A stretch of 64,000 nt of DNA from Streptomyces sp. NBC_00344 (GCF_036088315.1 NZ_CP107996.1:3490501-3554500); one strand, 5' to 3'; numbered from the stretch's first letter, positions 8,375 through 17,086 are shown. Program-made: numbers and translations. The notes: generated by a model from the letters alone, not told the origin.

Positions 8375-9850
8375 GTGAGCATTCCCGAGCCCTTGGACGA
8401 CCCCTGGACCGAGAGCATTCCGGGTGACCGTCTGCCCGTCCGCCAGCGCCGCGGCGATGGCAGTGGGGGCCGTGAGCAGCATGACCGAGGCCGGGAGAGT
8501 GCTTCCTGGGACGGTGGCTCTCCGGCCTTCGAGCGGGTGCCCCCTCAGGACATCGACGCAGAGCAGTCCGTGCTCGGCGGAATGCTGCTCTCCAAGGACG
8601 CCATTGCCGATGTCGTCGAGGTCATCAAGGGCCAGGACTTCTACCGGCCCGCCCACGAGACCGTCTATCAGGCGATTCTCGACCTGTATGCGAAGGGTGA
8701 ACCGGCAGACCCCATCACCGTCGCTGCCGAACTGGTCAAGCGCGGCGAGATCAAGAAGGTCGGTGGCGCGCCGTATCTGCATACTCTTGTCCAGTCGGTC
8801 CCGACGGCCGCCAACGCCGAGTTCTACGCGGAGATCGTCCATGAGCGGGCCGTGCTGCGCCGACTTGTCGAGGCGGGCACGAAGATCACTCAGATGGGGT
8901 ACGCGGCCGACGGCGATGTCGACGAGATTGTCAACTCGGCCCAGGCCGAGATCTATGCCGTCACCGAGCAGCGCACATCGGAGGACTATCTCCCGCTCGG
9001 CGACATCATGGAGGGGGCGCTCGACGAGATCGAGGCGATCGGCTCGCGCAGCGGCCAGATGTCGGGCGTGCCGACCGGCTTCACCGATCTGGATTCGCTG
9101 ACCAATGGCCTGCATCCGGGGCAGATGATTGTGATCGCGGCCCGGCCTGCCATGGGTAAGTCGACGCTGGCACTGGATTTCGCGAGGGCCTGTTCGATCA
9201 AGGCCGGCCTGCCGAGTGTGATCTTCTCCCTGGAGATGGGCCGCAACGAGATCGCGATGCGTCTCCTCTCGGCCGAGGCCCGGGTGGCGCTGCACCATAT
9301 GCGATCGGGTTCGATGACGGACGAGGACTGGACGCGGCTGGCACGGCGGATGCCGGACGTCACCGCGGCTCCGCTCTTCATCGACGATTCGCCCAACCTG
9401 TCGATGATGGAGATCAGAGCGAAGTGCCGGCGGCTGAAGCAGCGGCAGGACCTGAAGCTGGTTGTGATCGACTATCTGCAGCTGATGCAGTCCGGAGGTT
9501 CGCGCCGTCCGGAGAGCCGGCAGCAGGAAGTCTCGGACATGTCGCGAAACCTGAAGCTGCTGGCCAAGGAGCTCGAAGTGCCGGTCATTGCGCTCTCGCA
9601 GCTGAACCGTGGCCCCGAGCAGCGGACGGACAAGAAGCCGATGGTCTCCGACCTGCGTGAGTCCGGTTCGATCGAACAGGACGCCGACATGGTGATTCTG
9701 CTGCACCGCGAGGACGCGTACGAGAAGGAGTCACCCCGTGCCGGCGAGGCGGATCTGATCGTGGCCAAGCACCGTAACGGTCCGACGGCGACCATCACGG
9801 TGGCCTTCCAGGGCCACTACTCCCGGTTCGTTGATATGGCGCAGACCTGA
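8375..9850 (+). CDS. dnaB: Replicative DNA helicase DnaB
   Basis: A 491-residue hexameric fork helicase. An N-terminal tail of about 50 charged residues precedes the DnaB N-domain (VPPQDIDAEQSVLGGMLL...), then the RecA-like C-terminal domain with Walker A ARPAMGKST (Lys about residue 262), Walker B VVIDYLQLM and the DLRESGSIEQDADMV segment. No intein interrupts it. The GTG at 8375 follows an excellent ribosome site GGAGGAGGTGG; frames open further upstream lack one. A DnaA-box cluster precedes it and an inverted-repeat element follows its stop by nine bases. Confidence 0.97.
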   Translation: MSIPEPLDDPWTESIPGDRLPVRQRRGDGSGGREQHDRGRESASWDGGSPAFERVPPQDIDAEQSVLGGMLLSKDAIADVVEVIKGQDFYRPAHETVYQAILDLYAKGEPADPITVAAELVKRGEIKKVGGAPYLHTLVQSVPTAANAEFYAEIVHERAVLRRLVEAGTKITQMGYAADGDVDEIVNSAQAEIYAVTEQRTSEDYLPLGDIMEGALDEIEAIGSRSGQMSGVPTGFTDLDSLTNGLHPGQMIVIAARPAMGKSTLALDFARACSIKAGLPSVIFSLEMGRNEIAMRLLSAEARVALHHMRSGSMTDEDWTRLARRMPDVTAAPLFIDDSPNLSMMEIRAKCRRLKQRQDLKLVVIDYLQLMQSGGSRRPESRQQEVSDMSRNLKLLAKELEVPVIALSQLNRGPEQRTDKKPMVSDLRESGSIEQDADMVILLHREDAYEKESPRAGEADLIVAKHRNGPTATITVAFQGHYSRFVDMAQT

Positions 9851-9859
9851 TCCGGCGGT

Positions 9860-10231
9860 TGTAGGCCCGCATTTACGATGTCGCTTTCTCGTTGACGGTG
9901 GCCCTTTTCTGGCCCAAGGGACAGGACAGTGAGGCGAACTTCTGTCTGACCGTTCGCCCGTAGTAGTGCTGATCCCGGTCCACGAACGCCCGCTGCCCGA
10001 GTAGCCCTTCCGCCGACGGGATGCCGACTGCCAGCAGCTGCGCTTCCGCAACGCCGGGTCCGCCCTGTCAAGCCTGGCGACAGAGAGCGGAACCGAACCC
10101 TCCGAGGCGTCCGGAGGTGGCGCCGAAGGGCCAAGATCGTGAGACAGAAATGCCGTGTCCCTCGAATGAGACGGTCAGGAAAGGGGCCCGGTCATCAGGG
10201 TGTGTCGGGACACTCCAAATGCGGGCCTACA
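9860..10231. mobile_element. 372-bp MITE-like element with 15-bp perfect terminal inverted repeats
   Basis: TGTAGGCCCGCATTT (9860-9874) is the exact reverse complement of 10217-10231. The subterminal parts also resemble each other in inverted orientation: both arms carry a GGCCC(T/C)TTT(C)CTG block, then an AGGGACA block, then TTCTGTCT. GGCGG occurs immediately or one base outside each end, which may be a target duplication. No reading frame inside has typical Streptomyces codon bias. It fills the gap between dnaB and the IMPase-like gene; 10232-10407 outside it shows nothing recognisable. A structured RNA or a remnant insertion sequence are alternatives. Confidence 0.6.
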
Positions 10232-10407
10232 GGCGGGTGGGTCGAAGTGGTGCCCTTGGATGACAGCACTGCCAAGCAGCCGGTGAGGAAGCGGTGTTCG
10301 GCCCGGGTGACGCGGGCGAAGCCGTGGGCAGAAACGTCGTTCCGTCTCTTCCGGCCCATAGGGTCCGGCCCTTGGGCATGGGCTTCGGCGTCGATACTCT
10401 GCACGTC

Positions 10408-11211
10408 ATGATCGACTCATACGCGAGCCTCGACGATGCCGGGGTCGCGATAGCTGCGGCACGCGCCGGCGCTGACGTGGTGCACACGATGTACGGCCGG
10501 CGGCTCGCCCGCATCGACAAGGGTGCGGGAGACTTCGCCACCGCAGCCGATATCGCGGCCGAGAAGGCGATCCTCGACGTCATTCGTGCCGCCCGGCCCG
10601 ATGACGCAGTACTTGGCGAGGAGAGCGGTCATCAAGGGGCCTCCGATGCCGTGCGTCAGTGGCTGGTGGACCCTCTGTGCGGCACGCTGAACTATGCCGT
10701 CGGCAGCACGCTGGTGGCCGTCAACGTGGCGCTGCGCGGCGGAGCGGCAGCCGTGGCCGATCCTTTCAGCGGGGAAGTCTTCTTCACCGACGGTGCGACT
10801 GCCCGGGTGCGGCACGACGGGGCGGAGGAGCAGTTGGCGCCCACGCCCGCCACCCGCTTGGTGGACGTCAACCTGGACCCGCCATTCCTGAGCGCGCCGG
10901 GCTTCCGGGCCGTGACCCTGCTGGCTCACCCTGCCTTCGTTGAGCAGTTCCGGCCGCGAGTCGTCTCCACGACGCTGGCGTTGGCCTGGGTCGCCGCGGG
11001 AAAGCGCGCCGGATACGTCACCGACGGCCACGACCTGTCCGGGAATCTGCATTTCGCCGCCGGTATCGCTCTGTGCAGGGCTGCCGGCTGCCTGGTAACC
11101 GGGATCGACGGGGCCCCGATCGGGCAGGCGAGCCGCGGAGTTGTCGCGGCCGCCGACGCCGATACCCACGGGCTGCTGATGTCGATGATCCGCGGTCGGA
11201 TGCACACCTGA
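10408..11211 (+). CDS. Inositol monophosphatase-like protein with substituted metal ligands
   Basis: A 267-residue protein with the overall fold signals of the IMPase/FBPase-like superfamily: the N-terminal helix pair, the GEESG motif near residue 70, WLVDPLCGTLNYA near residues 86-95 and a C-terminal LHFAAGIALCRAAG segment. The first metal ligand region is kept (Glu in GEE, Asp88) but the second Asp of the DPxDG motif is Cys91 and the Asp of the usual WDxAAG motif is His215. Classical Mg-dependent phosphatase activity is therefore doubtful; it may act on another substrate or be non-catalytic. ATG 10408 is chosen because similarity begins there; in-frame starts exist at 10378 and 10294. Confidence 0.82.
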   Translation: MIDSYASLDDAGVAIAAARAGADVVHTMYGRRLARIDKGAGDFATAADIAAEKAILDVIRAARPDDAVLGEESGHQGASDAVRQWLVDPLCGTLNYAVGSTLVAVNVALRGGAAAVADPFSGEVFFTDGATARVRHDGAEEQLAPTPATRLVDVNLDPPFLSAPGFRAVTLLAHPAFVEQFRPRVVSTTLALAWVAAGKRAGYVTDGHDLSGNLHFAAGIALCRAAGCLVTGIDGAPIGQASRGVVAAADADTHGLLMSMIRGRMHT

Positions 11212-11297
11212 GAATCCGGTGTGGATGCCGGGTTCGCAGAGCAGGCGTGGAAGACTCCGGATCTCTTCGGGCACCGTGCGGAGGATCTCTCTGCCCT

Positions 11298-11325
11298 GCC
11301 GGGCCGTAAGGTTCGACGGCCCGGC
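11298..11325. terminator. Hairpin terminator after the IMPase-like gene
   Basis: GCCGGGCCGT (11298-11307) pairs perfectly with ACGGCCCGGC (11316-11325) over an eight-base loop, in the 212-bp gap before the serine hydrolase gene. Confidence 0.55.
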
Positions 11326-11423
11326 GGATGAAGGCCTCGCGCCCCATCGAACGGTAAGAGACGGGGCCCCGGGGGCTCCGATATCCGGTCGACGACCGAT
11401 AGCCCTTCGGGTAGATCTCGAGC

Positions 11424-12809
11424 ATGGCATCTTCAGAGTTTCTTGATGATCTTCTTCCGGGCACCCGGCGTGCACTGCTGCACCGTGTGGCCACCGCACA
11501 GTCGCAGGGCCGCTCACCGTCGCTGGTGGGTGCGGTGATGCGGGACGGACAGCCGGTGTGGTCCGGTGCGCGCAGTTGCGTCGACGACCATGAGCCGGAC
11601 ATGAACACGCAGTACCGGATCGGGTCGATCACCAAACCGTTCACCGCGGTTGCGGTGATGCGCCTGAGGGATGAGGGGCTGCTCGATCTCTCGGATCCGC
11701 TGGACGAGCACCTTCCGGGCACTGGCGTCGGCGAAGTCACTATCGCTCAGCTGCTCAGCCACACCGCGGGCCTCGCGGCGGAGACTCCGGGCGCCTGGTG
11801 GGAGCGGTCGCCGAGCGCACTGCGCCCCGGATTCGCGGAGGTGCTGGGTGAGCAGCCATCGCTGCATCCGGCCGGCCGGCGCCACCATTACTCCAACCCC
11901 GGATACACGCTGCTGGGTGCGGTGGTGGAGAGGCTGCGGGGCGAGTCGTGGGCCGATGTGGTGCGGCATGAGATCTGCCTGCCGCTGGGAATGGACCGCA
12001 CGAGTGCTCAGCCGCAGGCGCCCAGTGCCGGGGGGTGGGCGGTGCATCCCTGGGCGGACGCGATGCTGCCCGAGCCGGCGGAGGACCTGGGCCTGATGGC
12101 GGCGGCAGGACAGCTCTGGTCGACGGCCGGAGATCTGTGCAGGTTTGCCGCCTTTCTCGCGGAGGGCGACGGGCGGGTGCTGAGCGCCGAATCCGTGCGT
12201 GAGATGCGCGCTCCGGCGGCTCCCCCTGAGGCCGGTGAGTGGGACGGCGGTTATGGGCTCGGCATGCAACTCGCGCTCCGGGACGGCCGGACACTGACCG
12301 GGCATACGGGGTCGCTGCCCGGGTTTCTCGCCGCCCTGTGGGTGAGCGTGGAGGACGGGCTGGCCGGGGTGGTACTCGCGAACGCCACATCGGGACCGGC
12401 GGTCGGCACCGTGGCGGCGGATCTGGTGCGGATCGTGGCAGAAGCGGAGCCGCGGATGCCGCGGCCGTGGCGCCCGCTGCCCGCGGCCGATCATGCGCTG
12501 CTGGAACTGGCGGGGCCTTGGTACTGGGGCGCCACGGTGGTGGGTCTGCGGCTCGCGTCCGACGGCGGGCTGGAGTTCGGGCCGCTGGCCGGAGGCGGCC
12601 GGAGGTCCCGGTTCCGGGCGGAGCCGGACGGCACGTGGACAGGGCTCGACGGCTACTACGCAGGGGAGAAGTTGCGGGTGGTGCGCCGGGAAGGGGTGGT
12701 GAGTCACCTTGACCTGGGCTCGTTCGTCTTCACCCGTCAGCCGTACGAGCCGACGGCGGCGGTGCCAGGAGGTGTGGACGAGGGCGGCTGGCGCGGTCTG
12801 AGCCGATGA
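11424..12809 (+). CDS. Serine hydrolase of the class C beta-lactamase / DD-peptidase fold
   Basis: A 461-residue protein with the catalytic SxxK motif in GSITKPF (Ser68, Lys71), the YxN motif in HHYSNPGY near residue 157, and GHTGSLPGF near residue 295 in the position of the KTG/HxG motif. A C-terminal extra domain of about 120 residues follows, as in many esterase-type members. I see no signal peptide, so it is probably cytoplasmic, which argues against a secreted beta-lactamase; esterase or peptidase activity is more likely. It converges with the AlkZ-like gene across a hairpin. Confidence 0.88.
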   Translation: MASSEFLDDLLPGTRRALLHRVATAQSQGRSPSLVGAVMRDGQPVWSGARSCVDDHEPDMNTQYRIGSITKPFTAVAVMRLRDEGLLDLSDPLDEHLPGTGVGEVTIAQLLSHTAGLAAETPGAWWERSPSALRPGFAEVLGEQPSLHPAGRRHHYSNPGYTLLGAVVERLRGESWADVVRHEICLPLGMDRTSAQPQAPSAGGWAVHPWADAMLPEPAEDLGLMAAAGQLWSTAGDLCRFAAFLAEGDGRVLSAESVREMRAPAAPPEAGEWDGGYGLGMQLALRDGRTLTGHTGSLPGFLAALWVSVEDGLAGVVLANATSGPAVGTVAADLVRIVAEAEPRMPRPWRPLPAADHALLELAGPWYWGATVVGLRLASDGGLEFGPLAGGGRRSRFRAEPDGTWTGLDGYYAGEKLRVVRREGVVSHLDLGSFVFTRQPYEPTAAVPGGVDEGGWRGLSR

Positions 12810-12821
12810 GGCTGTGCGTGG

Positions 12822-12851
12822 CCCGGGAGGGCATGGTCTGACTCTCCCGGG
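12822..12851. terminator. Bidirectional hairpin between convergent genes
   Basis: CCCGGGAG (12822-12829) pairs with CTCCCGGG (12844-12851) in the 44-bp gap between two stop codons. Confidence 0.6.
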
Positions 12852-12853
12852 GG

Positions 12854-14053
12854 TCACCCGCCGGTCAGTTCGCGTTCCAGTGGCGTCCGGAACCGCGGGG
12901 TGATGCGTGCCTCCCCCACCCAGCCTGAGAGTCGTGCGGCCTCGGTCTCGATGGCCGCCACCGCCTCCTGGCCTGGATCGGTCAGCAGGCGTCGTACGAC
13001 CTCTCCGTTCGAGCGTTGTGCCCAGCCTCCGACGATCTTGCCGTTCCACCACACCGTGGGGCCGATGTTGCCGGCCCGGTCGAAGAGGGCTGACCGGTGC
13101 TTCGCGTCCAGGTGGAAGGTGCGGTCGGCCCAGCCCATGGCACTGGGGTCGAGCCCGGGCAGCAGGGCTGCCCAGGGTTCGGTGGGCGGTTCGGGGTCGG
13201 TATCTCCGGGAGCGACGAACCCGCGCACTCCGTCCTCGAGCTGGACCTCTTCCGCACCGACCGTTGCCAGCGCTCTGCGCGTGTCCGTGATGGTCCAGCC
13301 CGTCCACCATTTGAGGTCCGCCTCGGCGGCGGGGCCGTAGGCGCGGAGCCAGCGACGTGTCAGTTCCGCCTTGGCCTCGGGTACCGGCATGTCAGGCCAG
13401 GGGCTGGCGGCAGTCCAACGGAACTGGCTCGACGTCCAGGAGCCGCGGGGGCGATCACGACGGATGAGACCGTCGGCGGCGAGCAGCCGGATGACCCGGC
13501 TGGTGACTCCTTGTTCCGCCTCCCACTTCTTGCCGGGAAAGGCGGTGATCTTTTTGCGCAGTGCCGGCACGGCGGCGGAGAGTTCGCTGCCGGTGGCAGC
13601 GCCCCGGGTGGTGAGCGCCTCGAGGACAGCGGCTTCCGTCTCTGCGAGCCAGCGCTCGTCGAGACTCCCGCCGTCGTCCGCCAGATGTTTGAGGAAGGTC
13701 CGGCGTTCCTTGGCGGCGATGGCCCGTGCTGTGGAGGCGTCGACGTAGGGGGCCATTCCTTCGGACACGGCGAAGAGAGTGTTGCGCAGGGAGAGCAGCC
13801 GGACGAGGGCGATGTCCTCGTACAGCGCTTGTTCGACGGTGGCGACGCTCGCGTCGGCCAGCCGTGCGCAGGCGGAGAGGTAGACCGTTGCGGCGTCCGT
13901 GGCATGAAGTGCGATCACGGAGTCGGCGGCCTCGACAGGGGTGGCGGCCCGCACGGAAGGGGCCAGGCGGTGGCGACGGCCGAGGCGGATGCGGCGCTGC
14001 TCGTTGCTGATTCGGTGCATGGGTCTGGCCATCCGTTCGGTTGAATCCGTCAT
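12854..14053 (-). CDS. Winged-helix DNA-binding protein, AlkZ/YcaQ-like family
   Basis: A 399-residue protein of the tandem winged-helix family (HTH_42). Members include AlkZ, a DNA glycosylase that removes bulky alkylated bases and unhooks crosslinks, and E. coli YcaQ. Family hallmarks are the opening RIRLGRRHRL, the LLSLRNTLFAV segment, and the late MGWADRTFHLDAKHRSALFDRAGNIGPTVWWNGKIVGGW segment. The catalytic QxQ motif expected after the first helices is replaced: the aligned stretch reads ALHATDAATVYL. It therefore belongs to a divergent branch whose activity is not certain. GTG/ATG choice: ATG 14053 is the outermost; ATG 14032 and 14020 are possible. Confidence 0.82.
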   Translation of the reverse strand: MTDSTERMARPMHRISNEQRRIRLGRRHRLAPSVRAATPVEAADSVIALHATDAATVYLSACARLADASVATVEQALYEDIALVRLLSLRNTLFAVSEGMAPYVDASTARAIAAKERRTFLKHLADDGGSLDERWLAETEAAVLEALTTRGAATGSELSAAVPALRKKITAFPGKKWEAEQGVTSRVIRLLAADGLIRRDRPRGSWTSSQFRWTAASPWPDMPVPEAKAELTRRWLRAYGPAAEADLKWWTGWTITDTRRALATVGAEEVQLEDGVRGFVAPGDTDPEPPTEPWAALLPGLDPSAMGWADRTFHLDAKHRSALFDRAGNIGPTVWWNGKIVGGWAQRSNGEVVRRLLTDPGQEAVAAIETEAARLSGWVGEARITPRFRTPLERELTGG

Positions 14054-14071
14054 CCGCCGGCGGGGCGAAGG

Positions 14072-14524
14072 TCAGAGTTGGAGCTTGAAGCCCAGGTGGG
14101 TGGCGGTGAAACCGAGACGTTCGTAGAAGCGATGGGCGTCGGTGCGAGTCGTGTCGGAGGTCAGCTGGACCAACTGGCAGTCCTGACTGCGGGATTCCGC
14201 GACGGCCCATTCGATGAGCTGTGTTCCGAGGCCGCCGCCGCGCTCATCGGCGTGGATACGTACACCCTCGATGATGGACCTGGTGGCGCCACGGCGGGAG
14301 AGTCCGGGTATCACGGTGAGCTGAAGCGTGCCGACGATCTGCCCGTCGCGGTCGGCGACGACCAAGTGCTGCTGAGGGTCGGCGGCAATCCGCCGGTGGG
14401 CCGCTGTGTACGGGGTCAGATCGTCCGGGCTCTCGCGCCGGGCCCCGAGCGGGTCGTCGGCGAGCAGCGCCACGATCGCTGGGATGTCGCTCTCGGCCGC
14501 GGGACGGATCTTCAGATCGCTCAT
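14072..14524 (-). CDS. GNAT-family N-acetyltransferase
   Basis: A 150-residue single-domain GNAT. It starts MSDLKIRPAAESDIPAIVALL, carries the acetyl-CoA loop in DERGGGLGTQLIEWAV (R/Q-x-x-G-x-G/A type) and ends with the DAHRFYERLGF motif typical of the family. It transfers acetyl from acetyl-CoA to an amine; the substrate is unknown. The start at 14524 gives the full fold; the frame open upstream has no support. It ends 18 bp before the start of the AlkZ-like gene, so the two may be co-transcribed. Confidence 0.88.
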   Translation of the reverse strand: MSDLKIRPAAESDIPAIVALLADDPLGARRESPDDLTPYTAAHRRIAADPQQHLVVADRDGQIVGTLQLTVIPGLSRRGATRSIIEGVRIHADERGGGLGTQLIEWAVAESRSQDCQLVQLTSDTTRTDAHRFYERLGFTATHLGFKLQL

Positions 14525-14601
14525 GTTCCGCAGATTACGTCTCCACCCGGGACCCCCGCGGGATCGGGCGGAGGCCTTGAGTTCGCCGACCGCTCGTACC
14601 A

Positions 14602-14646
14602 GGGGAGCCGGTTCCGGAATCCGGGCGGCTTCGCCGGTGGCTCCCC
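14602..14646. terminator. Hairpin in the 295-bp gap between two GNAT genes
   Basis: GGGGAGCC (14602-14609) pairs with GGCTCCCC (14639-14646), with small internal palindromes in the loop. It could terminate the rightward neighbour gene read on the minus strand. The remainder of 14525-14819 shows no gene. Confidence 0.35.
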
Positions 14647-14819
14647 GCAGGACGCCGGTCTTTGCGGGGGCGGCCTCGCAGAAAGGGCGGAACCGGTTCG
14701 GTGACATCGGTGCAGATGCCGCGCCGCTCGGTCTTGCAGAGGTGGCGGGTGAGTAGTCCGCGGTCCTCGAGCCAAGGGGTGCGCTGCTCCCGCCCCGGCA
14801 GGAGCAGCGGCCTGCTTCA

Positions 14820-15692
14820 TCAGCCAGCGGCAACCGTCAGCGGGGCGAAACGGCGGGTCCAGTCGCCCGGCAACGCGGGGATCCCGTAGGTCATCACGGT
14901 GTTGAAAGCGACCGTTTCCGCCCCGGCGGCCTTGATCCACTCGAGGAGTTCCTGGTGACGCACGTCGATATCGGTGCGCAGCGGCCGATCGCTGCCCGCT
15001 GCCAACGAGGCGATCAGAGCCTTTGCGGTCTCGGTGTCGCGGGCGATGAGCGGGCCCACCACATCGGTGGCCATATTGGGCCAGGCCGCCGCGTACCCGG
15101 TGATGCCCGTCGCGTCCTCCGTGACCCGGAATCGGTCGGCGAAGGCGGGGAGGCGCGTGATCATTCGAGTGCGGTCCTCGCCGAACACATCACCGTCCAG
15201 CCGCAGAATTTCCTGAAGGTCCGAGGCGGTGGCCGGCCGGGTGGCGATTTTCGGCGCCTGGCCGTGCGGCCGGAACCGGCCACTGACCATCTCTGCCCTG
15301 CCGCTGGCGATAAAGCCGAGTTGTTCGTAGAGCGGCTGCCCGCACGGGGTGGCATGCAGGGTGAGCGGAGTGCCCGCGAACGCGGCGAGAACGTGCTGCA
15401 TCAGTCGTCTGCCCACGCCTTGGCGTGCGTATTTTTCGGCGACCAGGACCATACCGACGGCGGCGAGCCCCGGGCTGCCCGAGGGGGTATCGCCATAGGA
15501 GGTCACCACACAGGCAGTCGCCAGCCCCTTGCCCTCAGGATCATCGATTCCGTAGCCCGTTCCCGCTGTGAGAAGCAGGCCCCACTTGTGTTCCTCGCGC
15601 GGCCAGCCGCGGTTCTCCGAGAGATCTGCGCAGAAACGGAGATCGCCGATGGTGAGCCGGCGAATGGGGAACTCATCGAGCGGTGAGGGCAT
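14820..15692 (-). CDS. GNAT-family N-acetyltransferase with C-terminal second domain
   Basis: A 290-residue two-part acetyltransferase. The N-terminal GNAT domain (about residues 1-135) has the CoA-binding loop KYARQGVGRRLMQHVL followed by PLYEQLGF. The second part (about 150-290) resembles the degenerate GNAT-like C-terminal domain common in actinobacterial pairs and contains GYAAAWPN and LIASLAAG. The start at 15692 is where similarity begins; the frame continues upstream through the parS site but that part reads as non-coding. Substrate unknown. Confidence 0.85.
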   Translation of the reverse strand: MPSPLDEFPIRRLTIGDLRFCADLSENRGWPREEHKWGLLLTAGTGYGIDDPEGKGLATACVVTSYGDTPSGSPGLAAVGMVLVAEKYARQGVGRRLMQHVLAAFAGTPLTLHATPCGQPLYEQLGFIASGRAEMVSGRFRPHGQAPKIATRPATASDLQEILRLDGDVFGEDRTRMITRLPAFADRFRVTEDATGITGYAAAWPNMATDVVGPLIARDTETAKALIASLAAGSDRPLRTDIDVRHQELLEWIKAAGAETVAFNTVMTYGIPALPGDWTRRFAPLTVAAG

Positions 15693-15841
15693 GCCGTCAG
15701 GCTTGCTGATGTCCCTGTGTCCCGTCCACCGCTTTCCGGGATGCCGCTGCCGGTTCGCACTGCTTCGCCGTGCGTCGGAGCGCCTTCGGTCATGCCCGGT
15801 CAGGGCGCAGGCTGTCACAACGGCGCACGAGGTCACCGGAC

Positions 15842-15855
15842 GTTTCACGTGAAAC
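15842..15855. promoter_or_regulatory. parS: parS site (ParB-binding centromere)
   Basis: Exact palindrome GTTTCACGTGAAAC in the 230-bp divergent gap between a GNAT gene and a HAD gene, 67 bp before the HAD start. Same core as the copies near 6.6 kb and 33.0 kb. Confidence 0.93.
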
Positions 15856-15922
15856 GCGGTGCCGGGCTCCTTGAGGGGGCGTCTGGCAGCGGGAGCAAGT
15901 GGCTGTACTAGCCTCGGTGTAC

Positions 15923-16558
15923 ATGGCGCGGCTGCATCTCTTCGACCTCGACGGCACGCTCATCCGCGGATCTGCCGCGACGGTGGAGATTTCACGGCAG
16001 TTGGGGCTGCTGGAGGAGATCGGCCTACTGGAACGCGACCTCATCTCGGGTGTGATCGGTCCGCCGCAGTACGCGGTGCGGGTGCATGCGCTGTGGTCGG
16101 GACTCACCCTGGAGCACGTCGTGGCCGCCTTCGCGGCGTCACCGTGGCTGACCGGCATCCAGGAGGTCTGGCGGGACATCCGTGAGCGCGGTGAGTACTG
16201 CGCGGTCATCTCCCTGTCTCCGTCGTTCTTCGTGGAGCGGTTGCTCGGCTGGGGTGCTCACGCTGCCCACGGGTCACGATTTCCTGAGGTGCCGTTCACG
16301 AAGCCGGTGGATCCGGCGGGCATCCTCAGCGCGGCTTCGAAGGTGAGGGTCGCGGATCAGCTCTGTACGGAGTTCGGCGTCGGGCGGGACGACTGCGTTG
16401 CCTACGGTGATTCGATGTCGGACGTAGACCTCTTCGGGGCGGTCCCTCTCTCGGTGGCAGTGAACGCGGACCACCTTCTGGCCGGTCTCGCCACCCGCGT
16501 GTATACGGGAGGGGACCTGCGCGAGGCCTACGGGTTGGTGTGCGACGACGGAGTCTGA
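15923..16558 (+). CDS. HAD-family (IB-type) phosphatase
   Basis: A 211-residue HAD hydrolase. Motif I is LFDLDGTL (nucleophile Asp near residue 6), motif II lies in CAVISLSPSFF, motif III Lys is in the FTKPVDP/ASKVRVAD region and motif IV is GDSMSDVDLF. The helical cap is inserted after motif I, as in SerB-like phosphatases. It likely removes phosphate from a small metabolite. ATG 15923 is close to the first beta strand; no clear ribosome site precedes it, and it may be translated from a very short or absent leader. An upstream in-frame GTG at 15899 is possible. Confidence 0.85.
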   Translation: MARLHLFDLDGTLIRGSAATVEISRQLGLLEEIGLLERDLISGVIGPPQYAVRVHALWSGLTLEHVVAAFAASPWLTGIQEVWRDIRERGEYCAVISLSPSFFVERLLGWGAHAAHGSRFPEVPFTKPVDPAGILSAASKVRVADQLCTEFGVGRDDCVAYGDSMSDVDLFGAVPLSVAVNADHLLAGLATRVYTGGDLREAYGLVCDDGV

Positions 16559-16603
16559 GCAGTGGCACCGTTCGCGCCGGGGTGCCTGCGACTGCTGCCG
16601 GTC

Positions 16604-17086
16604 TCACCCCAGGTCGGGGGCGTGCAGGGCGCGTACACCCTCGATATTGCCGTCGAGATAGTGCCGCAACGACAGGGGCACCAGGTGAACGGCTGCGATC
16701 CCGACCCTGCTGAAGGGCACCCGGACGATCTCGTACTCCCCGCAGGGCTCATCGATCTCGGGCCCATGCCGCAGCGAAGGATCCATGGACTCCAGTCGGC
16801 AGACGAAGAAGTGCTGCACCTTCACGCCGGCCACGCTGCCGTTGTCGGGGATGTGCTCGACGGTGTCCACGAAGCAGGGGACCACATCGGTGATCTTGGC
16901 GCCCAGTTCCTCGTCCACCTCACGGTGAAGCGCCTCGACGACGCTGGTGTCGTAGTCCTCGACGCCGCCGCCTGGAGTGAGCCAGTAGGGATCCACGCCG
17001 GGTTTGGTCCGCTTGATGAGGATCAGATGGTCGCCGTCGAGCAGGACGGCGCGTGCGGTGCGCTTGACCACTGGACGTTCGGTCAT
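16604..17086 (-). CDS. Nudix hydrolase
   Basis: A 160-residue Nudix protein. The Nudix box lies at GGGVEDYDTSVVEALHREVDEELG (quoted in parts: GGVEDYDT then REVDEELG), about residues 39-62. The key REVDEE metal-binding part is intact, but the first conserved Glu of the box is Thr. It hydrolyses a nucleoside diphosphate linked to another group; the substrate is unknown. It converges with the HAD gene with 45 bp between stops. Confidence 0.9.
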   Translation of the reverse strand: MTERPVVKRTARAVLLDGDHLILIKRTKPGVDPYWLTPGGGVEDYDTSVVEALHREVDEELGAKITDVVPCFVDTVEHIPDNGSVAGVKVQHFFVCRLESMDPSLRHGPEIDEPCGEYEIVRVPFSRVGIAAVHLVPLSLRHYLDGNIEGVRALHAPDLG

